From: Cladopsammia gracilis
Lineage: Eukaryota; Cnidaria; Anthozoa; Scleractinia; Dendrophylliidae
NCBI GenBank assembly: GCA_022457155.1
Contig: JAJGOT010000202.1
Coordinates: 784,001-848,000 of the forward strand
DNA: 64,000 nt
Direction of reading: 5' to 3'
In this document: positions 13,501 through 27,700 of the stretch, one piece after another
How positions within the stretch are numbered: position 1 is the stretch's first letter
Layout of the letters: every line of letters starts with the position of its first letter
Made by a program: the position numbers and the translations under genes
Notes under the pieces: model-generated
Databases searched by the model: none
What the model was told of the DNA's origin: nothing
Seen by the model: only the letters and a program-made list of their open reading frames with translations

Positions 13501-15036
13501 TTTAAAATAAATAAATAACGAAATATATGTATATATAGCCGGTTAGCTTGCAGGATTTTATTTTTTTATGGTCAACTGCTTGCAGGAATTTTTTTTGAGA
13601 CAATTTTCCTTTGCAGGATTTTTTTTTTTGGTAATTGTCACCCCCCCTCCCAAGCTTTCTAATGGTCCGCCCCTTATGCGGATCATTACTTAATTTGTTT
13701 TCAGCACGAACTGCACGTGCTATGCTTCAACTTCTCGGCAATTTGCATACGATGCACATTTGTAGGCGAACACACAATGCTACATCCTAGCGTTCCTACA
13801 TGTACTCTGAATTCCATTGTACCATTCTAACAAAGGAGACTTTAATAATTACACTCCGGTGAGTCTGAGGCCCCGTCCACACGTATCCGGATATTTTTGA
13901 ATCCGCAACTTTTTTGTTGCGGATTGGCCTTCCGTCCACACGTATCCGGCGAATTCGGCTCACGAATCCGCAACTTTTTGAATTCGCTCTCCAGAGTGGA
14001 AATTTTTGAATACGCTACGAGTACGGCATCGTGTGGACGGTCGAATCCGGATATTTTTGAATACGCTGACGTAACAGTATCAGATCCAGTCTTTAACCGC
14101 GCAAATATTCAACATGGCCGACCGAAATGTTATCGCTTCACTTCTACATGGACTTATTTCTAGTCTTATAACGTGTTTACAGTTGAACTTTGATTTGAAC
14201 TTGGTATTTGCGAATGCTTTTTTGGCAACATTTAAACAGAAGCCCTGGCTGCTTGAGCGAATCCGGATACGTGTGGACGGGCAAATACAATTCGAATACG
14301 CTACGTGTGGACGCGAATATTTTCTAATCCGCAACAAAAAAGTTGCGGATTCAAAAATATCCGGATACGTGTGGATGGGGCCTGAGCCTGCACATAAAAG
14401 ATTATTATGGTTTTTTTTTGGAGTGGTCAATAAACTTTTTAGATTTTAGAATTTTGATGTCATTAATAGAAGACAATCTATATGGACTTTTAAGGCATTG
14501 TGCTTGTCGGCAGTCACGATACGTTGCTGCAGGTTTTACTTGGCTCTATTACACCGTGCTTTTTTTAATCTTTTGGTTTTGTTCTAGATTTTCTAGTTTT
14601 GATGAAGGAAATGCGCAGTTTTGCTGCGAGAATATCGCAGCACACCTAGAACATACACTGGAGTGGGAAAGAGAGATGGTGATTAAAAGACAGCAAGAGG
14701 TGAGATAAGCTACTGACTATAACATCTTACCTCATGAATCCGGTATTAGCCTTGGCATAGACATCTCCTATTTAATTTCCTTTTCCGCGTGAAGCAAAGG
14801 AAATAGCATTCTCGTCCTCAGAGCCTTCGTTTCGTTTGGTCAGCGGGAAAAACGAAGGGCTCGCTACACGAGACGCAATTAAAAAAAAATCGTGGAGCTC
14901 TGGGGACGAGAATGAGGAAATAGGAGACGTTTGCACGCATGCGCAGACTAATGATTCATTGACCTGTTTTGCAATTATGCAGCGAAAGACGCTCATTTGC
15001 AACTGAATTTAATTGTCATAAAGATTTGCCAAAATA

Positions 15037-15118
<82 letters not shown>

Positions 15119-15679
15119 CATATGATAAGACTCTATTCTCATCCACATCTACATCAGGCCCCGGTTGTTCAAAAGGTGGATAGCGCTATCCACCGGATAA
15201 ATCACTATCCAGAAGATAACACAAAAGATTTTCAAGTTGTTAATATTTATCCACTGGATAGTGATTTATCCGATGGATAGCGTTATCCACCTTTTGAACA
15301 AACGGGTCCAGATGGTTTGATGCCAGGACGGTTTGCCGCAAGTGCGATAAAAAAAATACAGAAGTGCAAAAAGAAAATATGTTAATACAGGGGTTTGTGC
15401 AGTGCTCACTAATAACAGATAAAAAAAAAATAAGTTGAAACAAGTGGGCATTCTCTGCCAACTTGAAGCACTCCGTCAATTCCAGTGTAATGATCTCGAG
15501 TGGTAACTTGTTCCACTCGTTGATGGCCCTCGGCCAAAAACTATATTTGTATTCATCGCTAGATACTTGCTCTACTTGCTTGGAGATGAATTGTAGAGGT
15601 TTGGAGTAACGGGTTCATAGGAAAACTTGGTGCTGAGTGAACATAAGTTGGGATGGTTATATCTAAGGGCTAGTCGAGC

Positions 15680-15717
<38 letters not shown>

Positions 15718-18700
15718 TCGCTGTCAATGTCATGAGCTTCCGTGTTCTGACCGCCCATTGCCGGATTAGCTTGCTAAAGGCAATTATGTTAATTAAAGTT
15801 TAAGTTAAAAGGTGCGCGGACATTGTCTGTTGCGAGGGCGGGCGACGATCGCTGGTGGCAATTAATTTTAACTGATTATAATTCCCTAGAAATAAATTTA
15901 TAAATGGTTGGCGTCGTTCTAATTCAGCATTATAAACCTCACGTCATCATTGTAAGAGTGAATGATTTTGTTTTTGCTTTCTTCCTGGATAGCATTTACT
16001 GAAAGTCGCCAAGAAGCTGTTTACACTTGTTGGTGAGTTTTTTTTTTTTTTGAAACTCTAGGTTGAAGATAATAGGAATGTTTTGGAGAAACTGTGTTAA
16101 CGTTATGAATTTCAGAAGTACCATATAACTCATAGCGATTCTTGGACCACTATATCAGAGGGAAGTAATTTAAGTCAGTTCGCCAAAAGAGTGGAGGGGC
16201 GGTGGTCTACTGCTTAGCGCGTCGGACTTTCAACCGGAAGGTCTGTGGTTCAAGCCTGGTCTCTGCCGTCATGTTGTTTCCTTGGACAAGAAACTTTGCT
16301 CCACGTTGTCTCTTTCCGCCCTGGGGGGTAACCTTGCGATGGACTAGCATCCCATCCAGGGGGGAGTAGTATTACTGAACTCTCAGTCGCTTCATGCTAT
16401 AGAAACCGGGTTAAGCTCCTGGCAGTTGCAAGCCACTAGGCTTGCGAAGACTTACCTTTTCGCCAAAAGAGAACAAACCGTGTTAGCTTCCACCGTTTTC
16501 CCCCAAGACATACACACGTCGGCAGAACGTGAAAAACTCGGTCCAAAACCTCTTCAAGTTTCAGTCCATTTCCATGCTGTCTTATCTATTCGTAGTCACT
16601 CATTTGCTATATAATAGTTACAGACGGTAGCCGCCTTGCACGTGCATTACAGTATAACGCTTTTGTATGGTTTCCATTCCAGATGATGTATGTGTGTTAC
16701 TAAGCGAAATAATGTCGGAGGCCCGCAATTTGACAAATGCTGAAAGGTAAAACAAACGGGATATACAAATACATACTTCAAAGTAGCCATTGTCGAATTA
16801 AACACGAAAATGTGTTCTTTCTGTCTCCTGTGTAGGTGTTCTTTATTTCTATGGGACAAAGAAAGAGACGAACTTGTTGCAAAAGTGTTTGATGGAGAAA
16901 TCCCCAATGATGGAGACAGAAAGGTTTGTGGACGGCTTCATAATGTTTAACCACTCAAATTAAGGCTGGTTCACAAGACGGCACAAACGCAAGCATAGTA
17001 AGATACACATGCGCATTTGAGCATCCCAAGATGGTGGACGAAGATGACGAAGATCCCAATGGCGGACGACGCCATCTTGGTTTCATCTTCGACCGTGAAG
17101 GCATTGAACGATAATTTTTTCACCTTGCGTTGACGTTGTCCCGGTTCACACGTGTGAAATGTAAGCGCAAACGCAAGGAAATTAAAAATATTAATTTTTT
17201 TGGCGTCGGCGCTTGCGTAATGCATCATGGTCACACTTCCCCTTGCGCTTGCGCTTGTGTTTGCGTCTGTCGTGTGCACCAGCCCTAAAGCTATCCATCG
17301 ATACTTTTCTGCGCTACTGTCTTTTATGCTGGACATCGAGGCTCTTGATTTGAAGTTTGTCTCTAAGACCCTTAACCAAAGATAAAACATGAAGTTGACA
17401 GCTACTGAGCATCAAACCCTTGTGGTTTCTACAGGCATGCAATTTCATTAAAACGTACTTACCAGTGGACAGCCGGGAACACAGTCAGGCACCCCCGGCA
17501 CGGCATTGGTATTGTCGCCTGTTTTATCCCGGTAATGAGGGAATAAGGGGATAAGATAAGATCACGTTTGCAATAGACTCGATAAGGCCTGAGTGATAGA
17601 TCCACGAGTCAACGAGCAGGGGTTCTCTGGGATCAGCTTCCCCCCGCCTCCCTCCTTAAAGTTAAATTCCTCGCAAATATTTTGCGAACAACATTCTTGA
17701 AACCAAGCGAACTCATTGTATTGTTGTTCGGAATGAACAATTTTGCTTTTGTTTTCCTGCAGGAGCCGGAGGTAAGGATTCCAATCACCCAAGGTATTGT
17801 GGGATGTGTGGCTACTACAGGTTAGTACAATTGTTTCTTCCCATGATCTGCACTGAATGTCTATCACAGGGTTCGTACGGTCAGGGAAAAACCTGGAAAG
17901 TCATGGAATTGTATAATTTAATTTCCAGGCCTGGAAAGTCATGGAATTTAAGTGAGGGTCATGAAAAGTCATGGAAAATCATGTTCATGATACAAAATCA
18001 CTAAGGCAGCATACGTTGTGGGAATAATGAAGCAAGATGAAAAATTAAAAAAAAAAAAAAATGATCGTTTTGATAAAATTTTGAAAACAACTGTTGAAAT
18101 CTTGGTCTTGAAAAATTTGAAAAGGTCATGGAAAGTCATGGAATTTAAAATCTGAAAGAGTACGAACCCTGTATCATTAACAATTGTTATTTTTCCTTAT
18201 GTTACGTGTTGAATTGTTTGCCAGGAAAGATGTTGAACATAAAAGACGCTTACAGCCACCCACTGTTCTATAAAGGCTTGGACGAGAAAACTGGCTTCAG
18301 AACACGGTAAAATGTCATCTTAGTAGTTTAGCTGCATATAGTTGTTTTATTAAAATTGTGGGTTAAATATGGTAAATCCGTCGTCGCATTTTTTTTTACT
18401 TTGTTTGTTTGTTTGTTTCTTGTTCTCATTTGCAACGATTGTGCTACCTTATAAGGATAAGCGAGGTTTAGATTTATCTCGTTACTTCCTTACTGGCTAG
18501 GGTCAAGTGGACTTTATTTTTATTTATTTGTTTAAACAAATATTTAAACAGGATTTGCTCGTATCATCCAACATTAACGCCCAATTAAATTGTGAAAGTG
18601 CTTTGGCATCTTACTTTGATACAGTCTAAGGAGCAAAAATGACTTGGAGTCCTACCCACGCGCACAATACGAGCGTCTGATACCTTATTAATAAGATATC

Positions 18701-21700
18701 ACTGACTCTGCGAGCGGTCAAAGATGAAGAAAATCTTGCGCTCTGATTGGCGACCCGAGCTGGCAATATGGAGCTATGTTGCCCGCCCGGGATTGCCCGC
18801 TATTTTAAAAAAAAACAAGAAAAACAAAATGGCCATATCATAAATCATTTATTGACCAAGTTTGTTCGGTAACGATGACTAGATATTGGCCGTGTCTAAT
18901 ATCCAACGCTTGTGTATCAAATCTCCGACGAGCACCCCCGTCAATTGTATTTCGACGTCCCGCCAGGATTGAGCCCTTTTTTTTTAACAATAAAGGCTTA
19001 CCATTGTAAATTCATTCATTTTCAGAAACATATTGTGTTTCCCAATCAAAGATGAGGAAGGTACGTTAGTAACATTTCGGGCTAAGCCCTAGCCGAACGA
19101 GACGGAAGTTAACGCAAGTTGCATAACTTGCATAACCTGCATCGACTTACGGCACGGTTTGGCCATTACCTGCATGCACTTGCGTTTACTCGCAGTGGCT
19201 TGTTCCGCTTTGATCGAGCTCAATTTTTTCAAAGCACATCAGCGCACGTTTTACACTGTTTATCCGGCCAATCTAAATTGACGCACATTGCTGTCAGCTT
19301 TGTTTACTTTGTAAACGCACACAGCGTTGGATTGAAATGACATTATTGCAACTTGCGAATTGGCCTAACAACTTGCGTCTACTTGTGATACGTTTGCCAC
19401 TCATTGTAAGTGAGTAAATTTCTCTGAGATAGCGCATTTCACAACTTTTCAACGCTAAGGGCTGGTTCCCACTAGCGACGTAATCGGAAGCGGAATCTAA
19501 TTCGGAAGCGTGAAGAGCCTTACGCTCTAGTCTAAATATAAATCAGAGTCGCAGTCGGAATCGGAATCGGAATCGGAATCGGAATCGCAAGGATTAGAAG
19601 GTTCATTTTTCATCCGATTCCTTCTGCTTCCGTCGCATCCGTCGCTTTCGTCCCTTCCGTCGCTAGTGGGAACCAGCCCTTACGCTTCCGACTCCGACTC
19701 CGCTTCCGATTACGTCGCTGGTGGAAACCAGCGCTAAGAGGTACCAAGATTGCCGTATTGACATAAAAAAGGAAGTTAGTTTTGTATGAGATTTCATTGA
19801 CCAGTGCTAGTCTGGGCGGGAGAAACCGCTCGTGTGTCCGCATAAACGGGACTCCGCAGCAAGCGGCTGAATTGTAACCAAAATGTTTGGGCTTCCTGCC
19901 AGGACGAAGAAAGTTATAACAGGGTATCCGTATTAAGGCGGCGTTCGTAAAGCGGGGTTGGACTGCAGTAATATTTCAGTTAAGGACTATTTAATTTCCC
20001 TTTGTTTCCCACAGAGGTGATTGGAGTAGCGCAGCTGTGCAACAAGATAAATGGTGCGTAAGCCCGTGCTCAACAAAACTTCGGTTTTTAGTGAAAATAG
20101 TTAGTGTATTAGAGCGTTTATAATTGAGTGTCGAAAGTACATGTAATTTCGTAATTGCTTTGATTGGCAAGAAAAATTTCGCGCCACTCCTCAACCAATC
20201 ATAAGTAAACCAAAACCAATCCAAGTCGTGACTTGCTCGAACGCGTTTTCCCGCGCTTGGCGACGATAGCCCGCGCGCAGACGACTCCTATACCTTTTTT
20301 TTTTTTTTGCTTCCGCGTGAAGCAAAGGAGATAAGAGACGTCTGCACGCGGCGAGTTCTGATTGGTTCATTGGATTGGCCACGTCTGTTGTGATTGGTCA
20401 GAATGAATGCTTTGGTTTTGGTTTTATGACAATCTAGTGAAACTGCTGTATCACCATTCTTAGTTGAGTCGTGCCTTGGCTCGAAGCCAAGGCGACGACT
20501 ATATAAATTGGGCAGAAAAAAAGTTGTGATTTTCAAGTGGTTTATAGCCTGAGGCGAAGTGTTAGTGACATCATACTTCAAGCTCATGATGATTGGATTT
20601 ATTTACAACATAAGAAAAAGGAAAATGACGAAACGAAACATATCAAGTAAAAGGAACTTACATTATTGCCGGGTTTGGCGAGAGTTCCATTCGATTACGA
20701 TTTCGTTTTCTTTCTTTTCAAGCCACAGATAAATGGAAGTATGAAGTTGACCTTTCATGCACGAGTGATTGCGAAAGACTGATTAAAGGTTTCAAATGAC
20801 GTACAGTGTAGTAACGTTCGTGACAGATTAACTTGTGTGACCGGAAAAGCGACTGTACATGTAAAACAAATCATAACAATATATTGAATTAATTCTCGTA
20901 CCTTAGAGGCACTTACAAGACCCTAAAAGCTTCTTAAAGCATGACTTCACTACTCGAAGAGTTGTTGTTCTTGCTTATAATTTAGTAACAATTAGACCAC
21001 AAATGAACTAAGGGTCCGGACATCACCTTTTGAATCTCATTTATGTTGGCCAATTAACTTAATCATCTCAGTTGATGCTATATTTCAGTGTAAAGAATTA
21101 TTCGGCGCACCGCGGCAGCAGAAATATGGTTTCTTTTTAAAAATAACTCGTTTATTCCAAGTATAATAACTTGCAGTCAAACCGGATGTTCTTTTGATGG
21201 CAACTTTGCAAACTTCCGCCGCAACATTGGTATTTTGATTGACAGTTTGCTTCGAGCAAGTTGGAAGTTACGCGAGCAAGTTGCAACTTTCGCGAGCAAG
21301 TTGCTATTTCAAACTTGTTGTCAGTTGCAAATTGCGAATTTTGTGAAAACACGTCCTTCTTCAGTTATGGCTCACGTACATCGCAATAATACCACCTCGG
21401 TTGAGAAAAGAGAGAGAATAATGGTCGTCTGGTGTAAGACAAGAACAAATCGCACGCATTGTTGGATTATCAAGGCAAACTGTATCCAATATTGTAAACA
21501 GATTTTTACAACACGAGACGTATTTTCCCGGTAAACCTGGCTGAGAGGAACGAACAGTTTCTACTCCTGACATCATAGAGTTTGTGGAATACTACAAAGT
21601 AACCAAACCAAGTACTTTCAATTCAGAAATCCGGCAACTGACAGCAAGATTGAAATAGGAACTTGCTCGCGAAAGTTGCAACTTGCTCGCACAACTTCCA

Positions 21701-24700
21701 ACTTGCTCGAAGCAAACTGTCAATCAAAATACCAATGTTGCGGCGGAAGTTTGCAAAGTTGCCATCAAAAGAACATCCGGTTTCACTGTAAAGGAAACAC
21801 ACTTGCTTTCGGCAGTTAATCAAATTGCTCCGTTCTGATCTGCGTGTTAAAGGAACTATATATGTCATGGAGATTTTGAGGTTTTGGGGTCAAAACGGCC
21901 TCAAATAAACACTAAGTATTTTTACCATACACGAAATGCTTATAAAACAATAAAATGAAGCTAAATGAAGATATCAAGTGAATTTGTGATCAGAGAATCA
22001 ACCATGATCTGAGTTTTAGCAAGTTTTCCAAGGCACAAGGCTATAAACTGGAAAAAAAAAAAAACTGGCGATTTTTTATTTGTAGTTGCAGTCCATTTCC
22101 ATCCTGTCCATCTGCAGCCCAAGATACTTATATTTACTCTTAGAGCACTAGTAGAATAATGTTAAACAAAACTGGAATATTATTGTTGGGTTTCCACTGA
22201 TACAAATATGTATTTTGGGCTTTTTGACGTAACATTAGAAATGGTGACATATTAGTCCCTTTACCTTTTCTTTGCACAGGTTCCTGTTTTACAAAGTTCG
22301 ATGAAGATCTAACGAGCGCATTTGCTATCTACTGTGGTGTGAGCATTTTCCATGTAAGTTGCTTTATATACGTTAGAATATGGTGGTTTTCGAACACTCT
22401 TTTCTAAGTTTGGCAATGGGCCTTGTGTGATGTCCAGGATTGGGTTGTAAAGTCGTTAACACTGCTTTGACCAAAGAGCGACAAATGTAAACTCAAATCT
22501 ACACCTCTACAATAAGGATTCCTGAAAACCTTTTGGGGACTACAATTTGACTTAAACTGCTATCAAATCGTGAAAAAGAACTGTCTGCCAGTTTTCAAAC
22601 GTTTTCAAACAAAAAAAAACATAACCTTGGTTACATTTTAAAACCCGGATCAGTGTTAATCGGGTTTTCGAACAACTGGACCACGGCATTTAAACGGAAA
22701 AACAAATCATCTCAATCCAGTTCGATCCAAAAGTGTGCTGTTCCATTTCTTTAATGTCTGTGTTGTTGTTCAAGGAAACGTGGCGTAAACTATTAACTTG
22801 TCTTTGACCAGCGTTATGGATTGCCTGAAGTAACTAAAATCATTCTTATATCTTTCAAGGACAGTTCCCTTTTCTTTCCACTGCACATTTACAATATGGT
22901 ATATAAACAATCCTTGAAAGTTCTTTTAGAACGTCGATATCAGTGTTTGTTTTGTTCTTTTCGAGGAGAACACCCCTTTTATCAAACTAAAACGGAACGG
23001 CATTTTGTAAGTATTCATGGGCGCGGTATTGGGAATGTATTGATAAACTTTGATAACTTGCCTCATCACGTGTAGTAGTCTGCTGTATTTCACCGAGTTG
23101 TTGGGGTCTTTCCTGTGCTGCTGTTGTAGTTACATCGAGTTCTGGCGGTGCCGGATGCAGCCTGTTAGACCTGCAGAATTTCTTGCAACAAATCAAATTC
23201 CAGAAATGTGTTCGAAATGTACTGCTCTGCAGACTATAAACGATGGGATTTATAGTTGAGTTGAAAAAGACCAGACCCGAAGCGATGCTGAAGTGAATCT
23301 GTTTCAAGTCAATAGTGCCAGTGAAGCCCAAAAAATAGATTGTTAATTCTGGAATCCAACAAAATGCATACACAAATGTCACCACAATCACAAGCTTGGT
23401 GACACGCCTTCTATAGCGCAGCAGTGCTCTCTGGGTAGCCTCGTTTTCTTGCTTTACAAACCACAGTCTGTACACCACCTGTGAATACAAGCATCCCATA
23501 ATACTCACTGGTATGATCCCGGCTACTACAGTCCAACCAACAGTGTAAATATTGGCGTAAATTTCTTTTGACCAGCTGTGCACACAGGATTTTATATCGT
23601 GGTTGTAGACTGTAATAAAAAATCCGATCCCGGCCCACAACAGCGCAAGAATCCAACTCACGATAGCGAAAGTTGCAACTTTTCTTTTTGTTAGTTTTCC
23701 TTTTTGGCTGTGCGGAAACACGACGGCATAATAGCGCTCAATTGCTATGGCAACCAGAGAGAAAACAGATGTCACCGCACCAATCCAGCCTGGAATACCT
23801 CCAGTGACAAACTTGCAAAGTAAATCCCCTGTGCTACCCTCAGGGTGAATGATAACTGGCGCGATGATAAATTGAATTCCAAAGAACACAGCGACGAGTA
23901 TGTCCCCAGCTGCGAGATTGACCAGCAGATAATTTACAGGCGTTTTCATGGATTTGTTCCTGGTTACAACTAAGATAACGAGTGTGTTTCCAACAATATC
24001 TACAATTGCCATTACTGAGAACAAAACGGCAAAGCTGATGTACATCGTCGACATAATTGAGCTCGTTTTCCCCACTCTGGGACCTTGGAAAAGAAAGAGA
24101 AAAATCACTGTAAAACAGACTTCAAACACGATGCCTTTATGGGCTTTTATGGGCTTCTGGGCTTTTATGTTCAGTGCAACAAAATACAACGCAAGCGATA
24201 GAGTGTGATGACAGAGAAATAAATAATAACAAATATCACATTGTTTTCTGTTCGTAAATTGTCTTACTGACTGGCATTTACAAACCTAGCCTGAAAACCT
24301 TCGTGTTTTGATTTCATTTTGATTTATTTTTTGCTTTTTAAAAGTAAAACAGATGGAACTTTTGCCGTTGGGACGACATCTAAATGTCTATTGGGCATCT
24401 AAATGTCTATTGGGCATGGTCCAACGTAGGCTAGCAAGCTGCAAAGCAGGTGTGTTTTGGGGGCGAACAAGCGCCGAGTTAAACCGAGGAATGGGGCGAG
24501 TCAAAGACACTTCCACTATGTGGAAGTACGAAACTGGAATGGCGGACAAACACTTAACAAATTATAAAATTCAACATTCTCCTACCAATAAGCGCCTGCA
24601 CTTTAGGATAGGTCCCATGCGTAATTTGAAAGAAAAAACTGTACCTCTTCGATCATCAAGACCTGGCCAAACCAAACAGAGACTCATTATCGCTTACTTA

Positions 24701-27700
24701 CAGACTTGCGCACTGATAATTAAATAAGCGGACGTTAAGTTGCTCGCAATGAAGCGAAACCAAACCAAACCAAAGTAAACAATACTGGGGGACATGGAGT
24801 AACTTTAAGGTAGTAAAAACATGCGTTACCTTCAGAAAAAAAAATTGAGCTTGATCGAAGTGGACGCAACTACAGGCAACTTAGTGGCCAAACGTGGCAA
24901 GCCGACGCACGTCTCAAAGTTGCGTTGACTTGCGTCCGAGTCCTTTGGCCAGGGATAATTACGATAAAAGAAGTGTCGTCCTGTTGCATGTACAAAATAT
25001 AGTAGGTCTGACTAAAAAATCTATTAGCGACTTTGTTCTTAACATTTGACAACAGATATTTTCTCGGATGACATGTTCGTGCGTAATGTCGAGTTTTCTA
25101 AACAGATATTGTCTCTGATGACACGTTCGTGCGAAAAGTCAACTTTTCCAACAGCTGATTCATCAATGAATCGCGCTTTCTCTCAAACTTGTCGCAGTTG
25201 AACAGGAAGCTGTATAAAATGATGAGTTGCAGCTACATAATCTATTTTGTTTGTTTTGTTTTTTTTTTTTTTCTTGCACAGCGGACATGAATTTTCGAAA
25301 AACGCTTGTGGAGCCATTCTTAACCATACGGCGAGACAAGCTACGCTCTTTATTTGTCGCGGAAAATTCTACTCGACGAATTTCTTGCATTTTTTTGCGA
25401 TTGTTGCAGCCGTTACTGTAATGATTTTCAACGCACGCTGGTAACACGATGTTTTCTCAAAGTCGCGTCACCATCAACTCACTTGGTGTAATAAATCGGG
25501 GACCTTTACTTCAAGCAAACTAACATTGTGGAGGGGCCGGTGTTTCTATACCATCTTGACCCCTTTCACGTTCAATATGATCCAGAATCAGAAATCAAGA
25601 AACATCTCAAATTCCATTTTCAAAAGAAAGACAAAAAGAAAACAGTACCTTTATACAATAATTATGCTGAAGAGCTTTTATGACAATGGTCTGCACACTT
25701 GTCATCCACAAACTGAAATGTTAAAGCCACTTTGTACAGCGCGGTAAAAGCACAGCGGAAATTGAAGTGCTGCTCAATTGAAATGGTCACACCGTGGGTT
25801 TTCATCAAAAGACTCAAAATTCAGAACTGCATCTCATGTTTAAAGGTTTGACATTGACAGTGATGGCCTTGAGGGGGGTTTCAGTTTTGATCCTCGCGCT
25901 TGTGCCTACGCCCATGCTTTTGTCAAGCCTTTTTTTTTCAGATTGCAATAGGTGCTGTCAAGGACCGGACACGCGTACGGTAGAACATCGCACGTAACTT
26001 TTGCGATCGAGTGGTAGACACATGATACAACATAAATTACGTGCAGCTTTTCGTACATTAACACAGATTACGGATGCAATGAATATTGGTGGTTGGATAG
26101 TGAATAATTTCGCAGATGGTGTATGTAAAGACAATGAGTTTAATCTTACGCGGAATGGCCAAAAAAAAAAGCAGTCTCAGCAGTAAGGACCCGATTCGCC
26201 TTCCGAGTTTGTTTCGCACGATGTTGCACGTAACAAACCCATCTTCATGATAAAGCAAAAGTGTTAGTTTATAAAGAAACTATATAGTGCTGCGTTGGTG
26301 GGGGAATGATTATCACCCGGGGGGGGGGGGTACTCCCTATAATGGGTTATACGGGGATGCTCCGCCCGAAAGGGGTACCTTTTTGAGGCTGGAGGTATAT
26401 GAAAGAGTCGGGATATCACGAGTTGAAGTATATGAAAGGGTAGCGAAAACGCGTTCAAGCATAAAAAGGTAGGGAAAACTGCCATTTAAGTATTATAAAA
26501 AGGGCCTTTCAAAATATATCAAACAGACGCACGTAAGGGCTATATGAAAGGGGTACCATTTTCAACGAAAGGTATATGAAAGGGGTACCATTTTCAATGA
26601 AAGGTATATGAAAGTGGTACCTTTTCTGTCAAAAACGGTATATGAAAGGGTAAGGTATATGAAAGGGTAAGGGTTTGGACTTTGGGGCGGAGCATCCCCG
26701 TGCAAAACTTTGTTGAGTACCGCCCTCCCCCCCCCCCTCCCCCCCCGGGATTATCAACTTAGTTGATCAGCTAAATTGGCGATTATTATATTATTATACA
26801 TTACAATTTTTTAAAAAATTATTATTACCTAACGTAATACTGGTTCTTATATTATACGTAACATAAATTTATGAAGCCCTGGACACAAATGTTACTTAAC
26901 AAAATCAATGATTGTGCACCTATAAATGTGCTGAGGTTTGGCACTACATAAAATAAAATTGAGAGGGTAGTGTTCAAATGAAAATTTTTGAAACTGTAAA
27001 TGCCAACGTTACAGATAGAGGTCGAAAACACTGTTGGCAACGATGTACATAATTATCGTCTGTTGCATTCAGCGTCCGGTGAAAACAAAAACATAAGCTT
27101 TCTGTACTATGTCAAGCTATTTATTCTATTGAACGGACACCAAATCACGATCCCGAAGGTGTCCGCAATAACGTGAGTTGACAGTAAATTTATGGTTAAA
27201 TGTAAAAAGTATACATTCATCGATATGTGGCATTTATATAAAAATAACTGAAACTGATAAAAATAAAATTACCTTCATGAAATCAAAGCATGCCTTTCAA
27301 ATTATCTTGGTTGTTTAAACTGTAAGTACTTGTGCGAAAAAAAAAAAGGTTTTTATGACGTGAACAAAATAGAATGTTGATTTTTTTGTTGTTGTTTGTC
27401 TTGAAGAAAATATCGAAAATATCCACCATTTACTGACGAAAAAGGGATAATTTTTTTTGCAGCTCAATTCACTTGATTGTCCAGCAGACAGATTTATATT
27501 TTTAAGACTCCCAGTGTCTCATCAAACATTGGTATTATTTTGCATTACATTTTGCGCCGCATAACAAAGCTACCAGCTGCTCTTATTGACTGAGTTCAAA
27601 TAGAAGTAATTCATTTTTCATGAAACGATATACATCAATCAGTACCGCTGACGTCTACTTTTAATCAAATCTCTTCGATGCGCTCGCTTTAGCGGTATGA

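Noticed and set aside
14080..14449. Open frames on both strands of about 110 residues
   Set aside because: They lie inside the fold-back MITE and reflect its arms.
16971..17390. 139-residue minus-strand frame
   Set aside because: It covers the fold-back element at 16961-17287; no domain recognised.
24353..24727. 124-residue plus-strand frame
   Set aside because: Contains a tandem repeat and no recognisable domain, splice context or homologue known to me.
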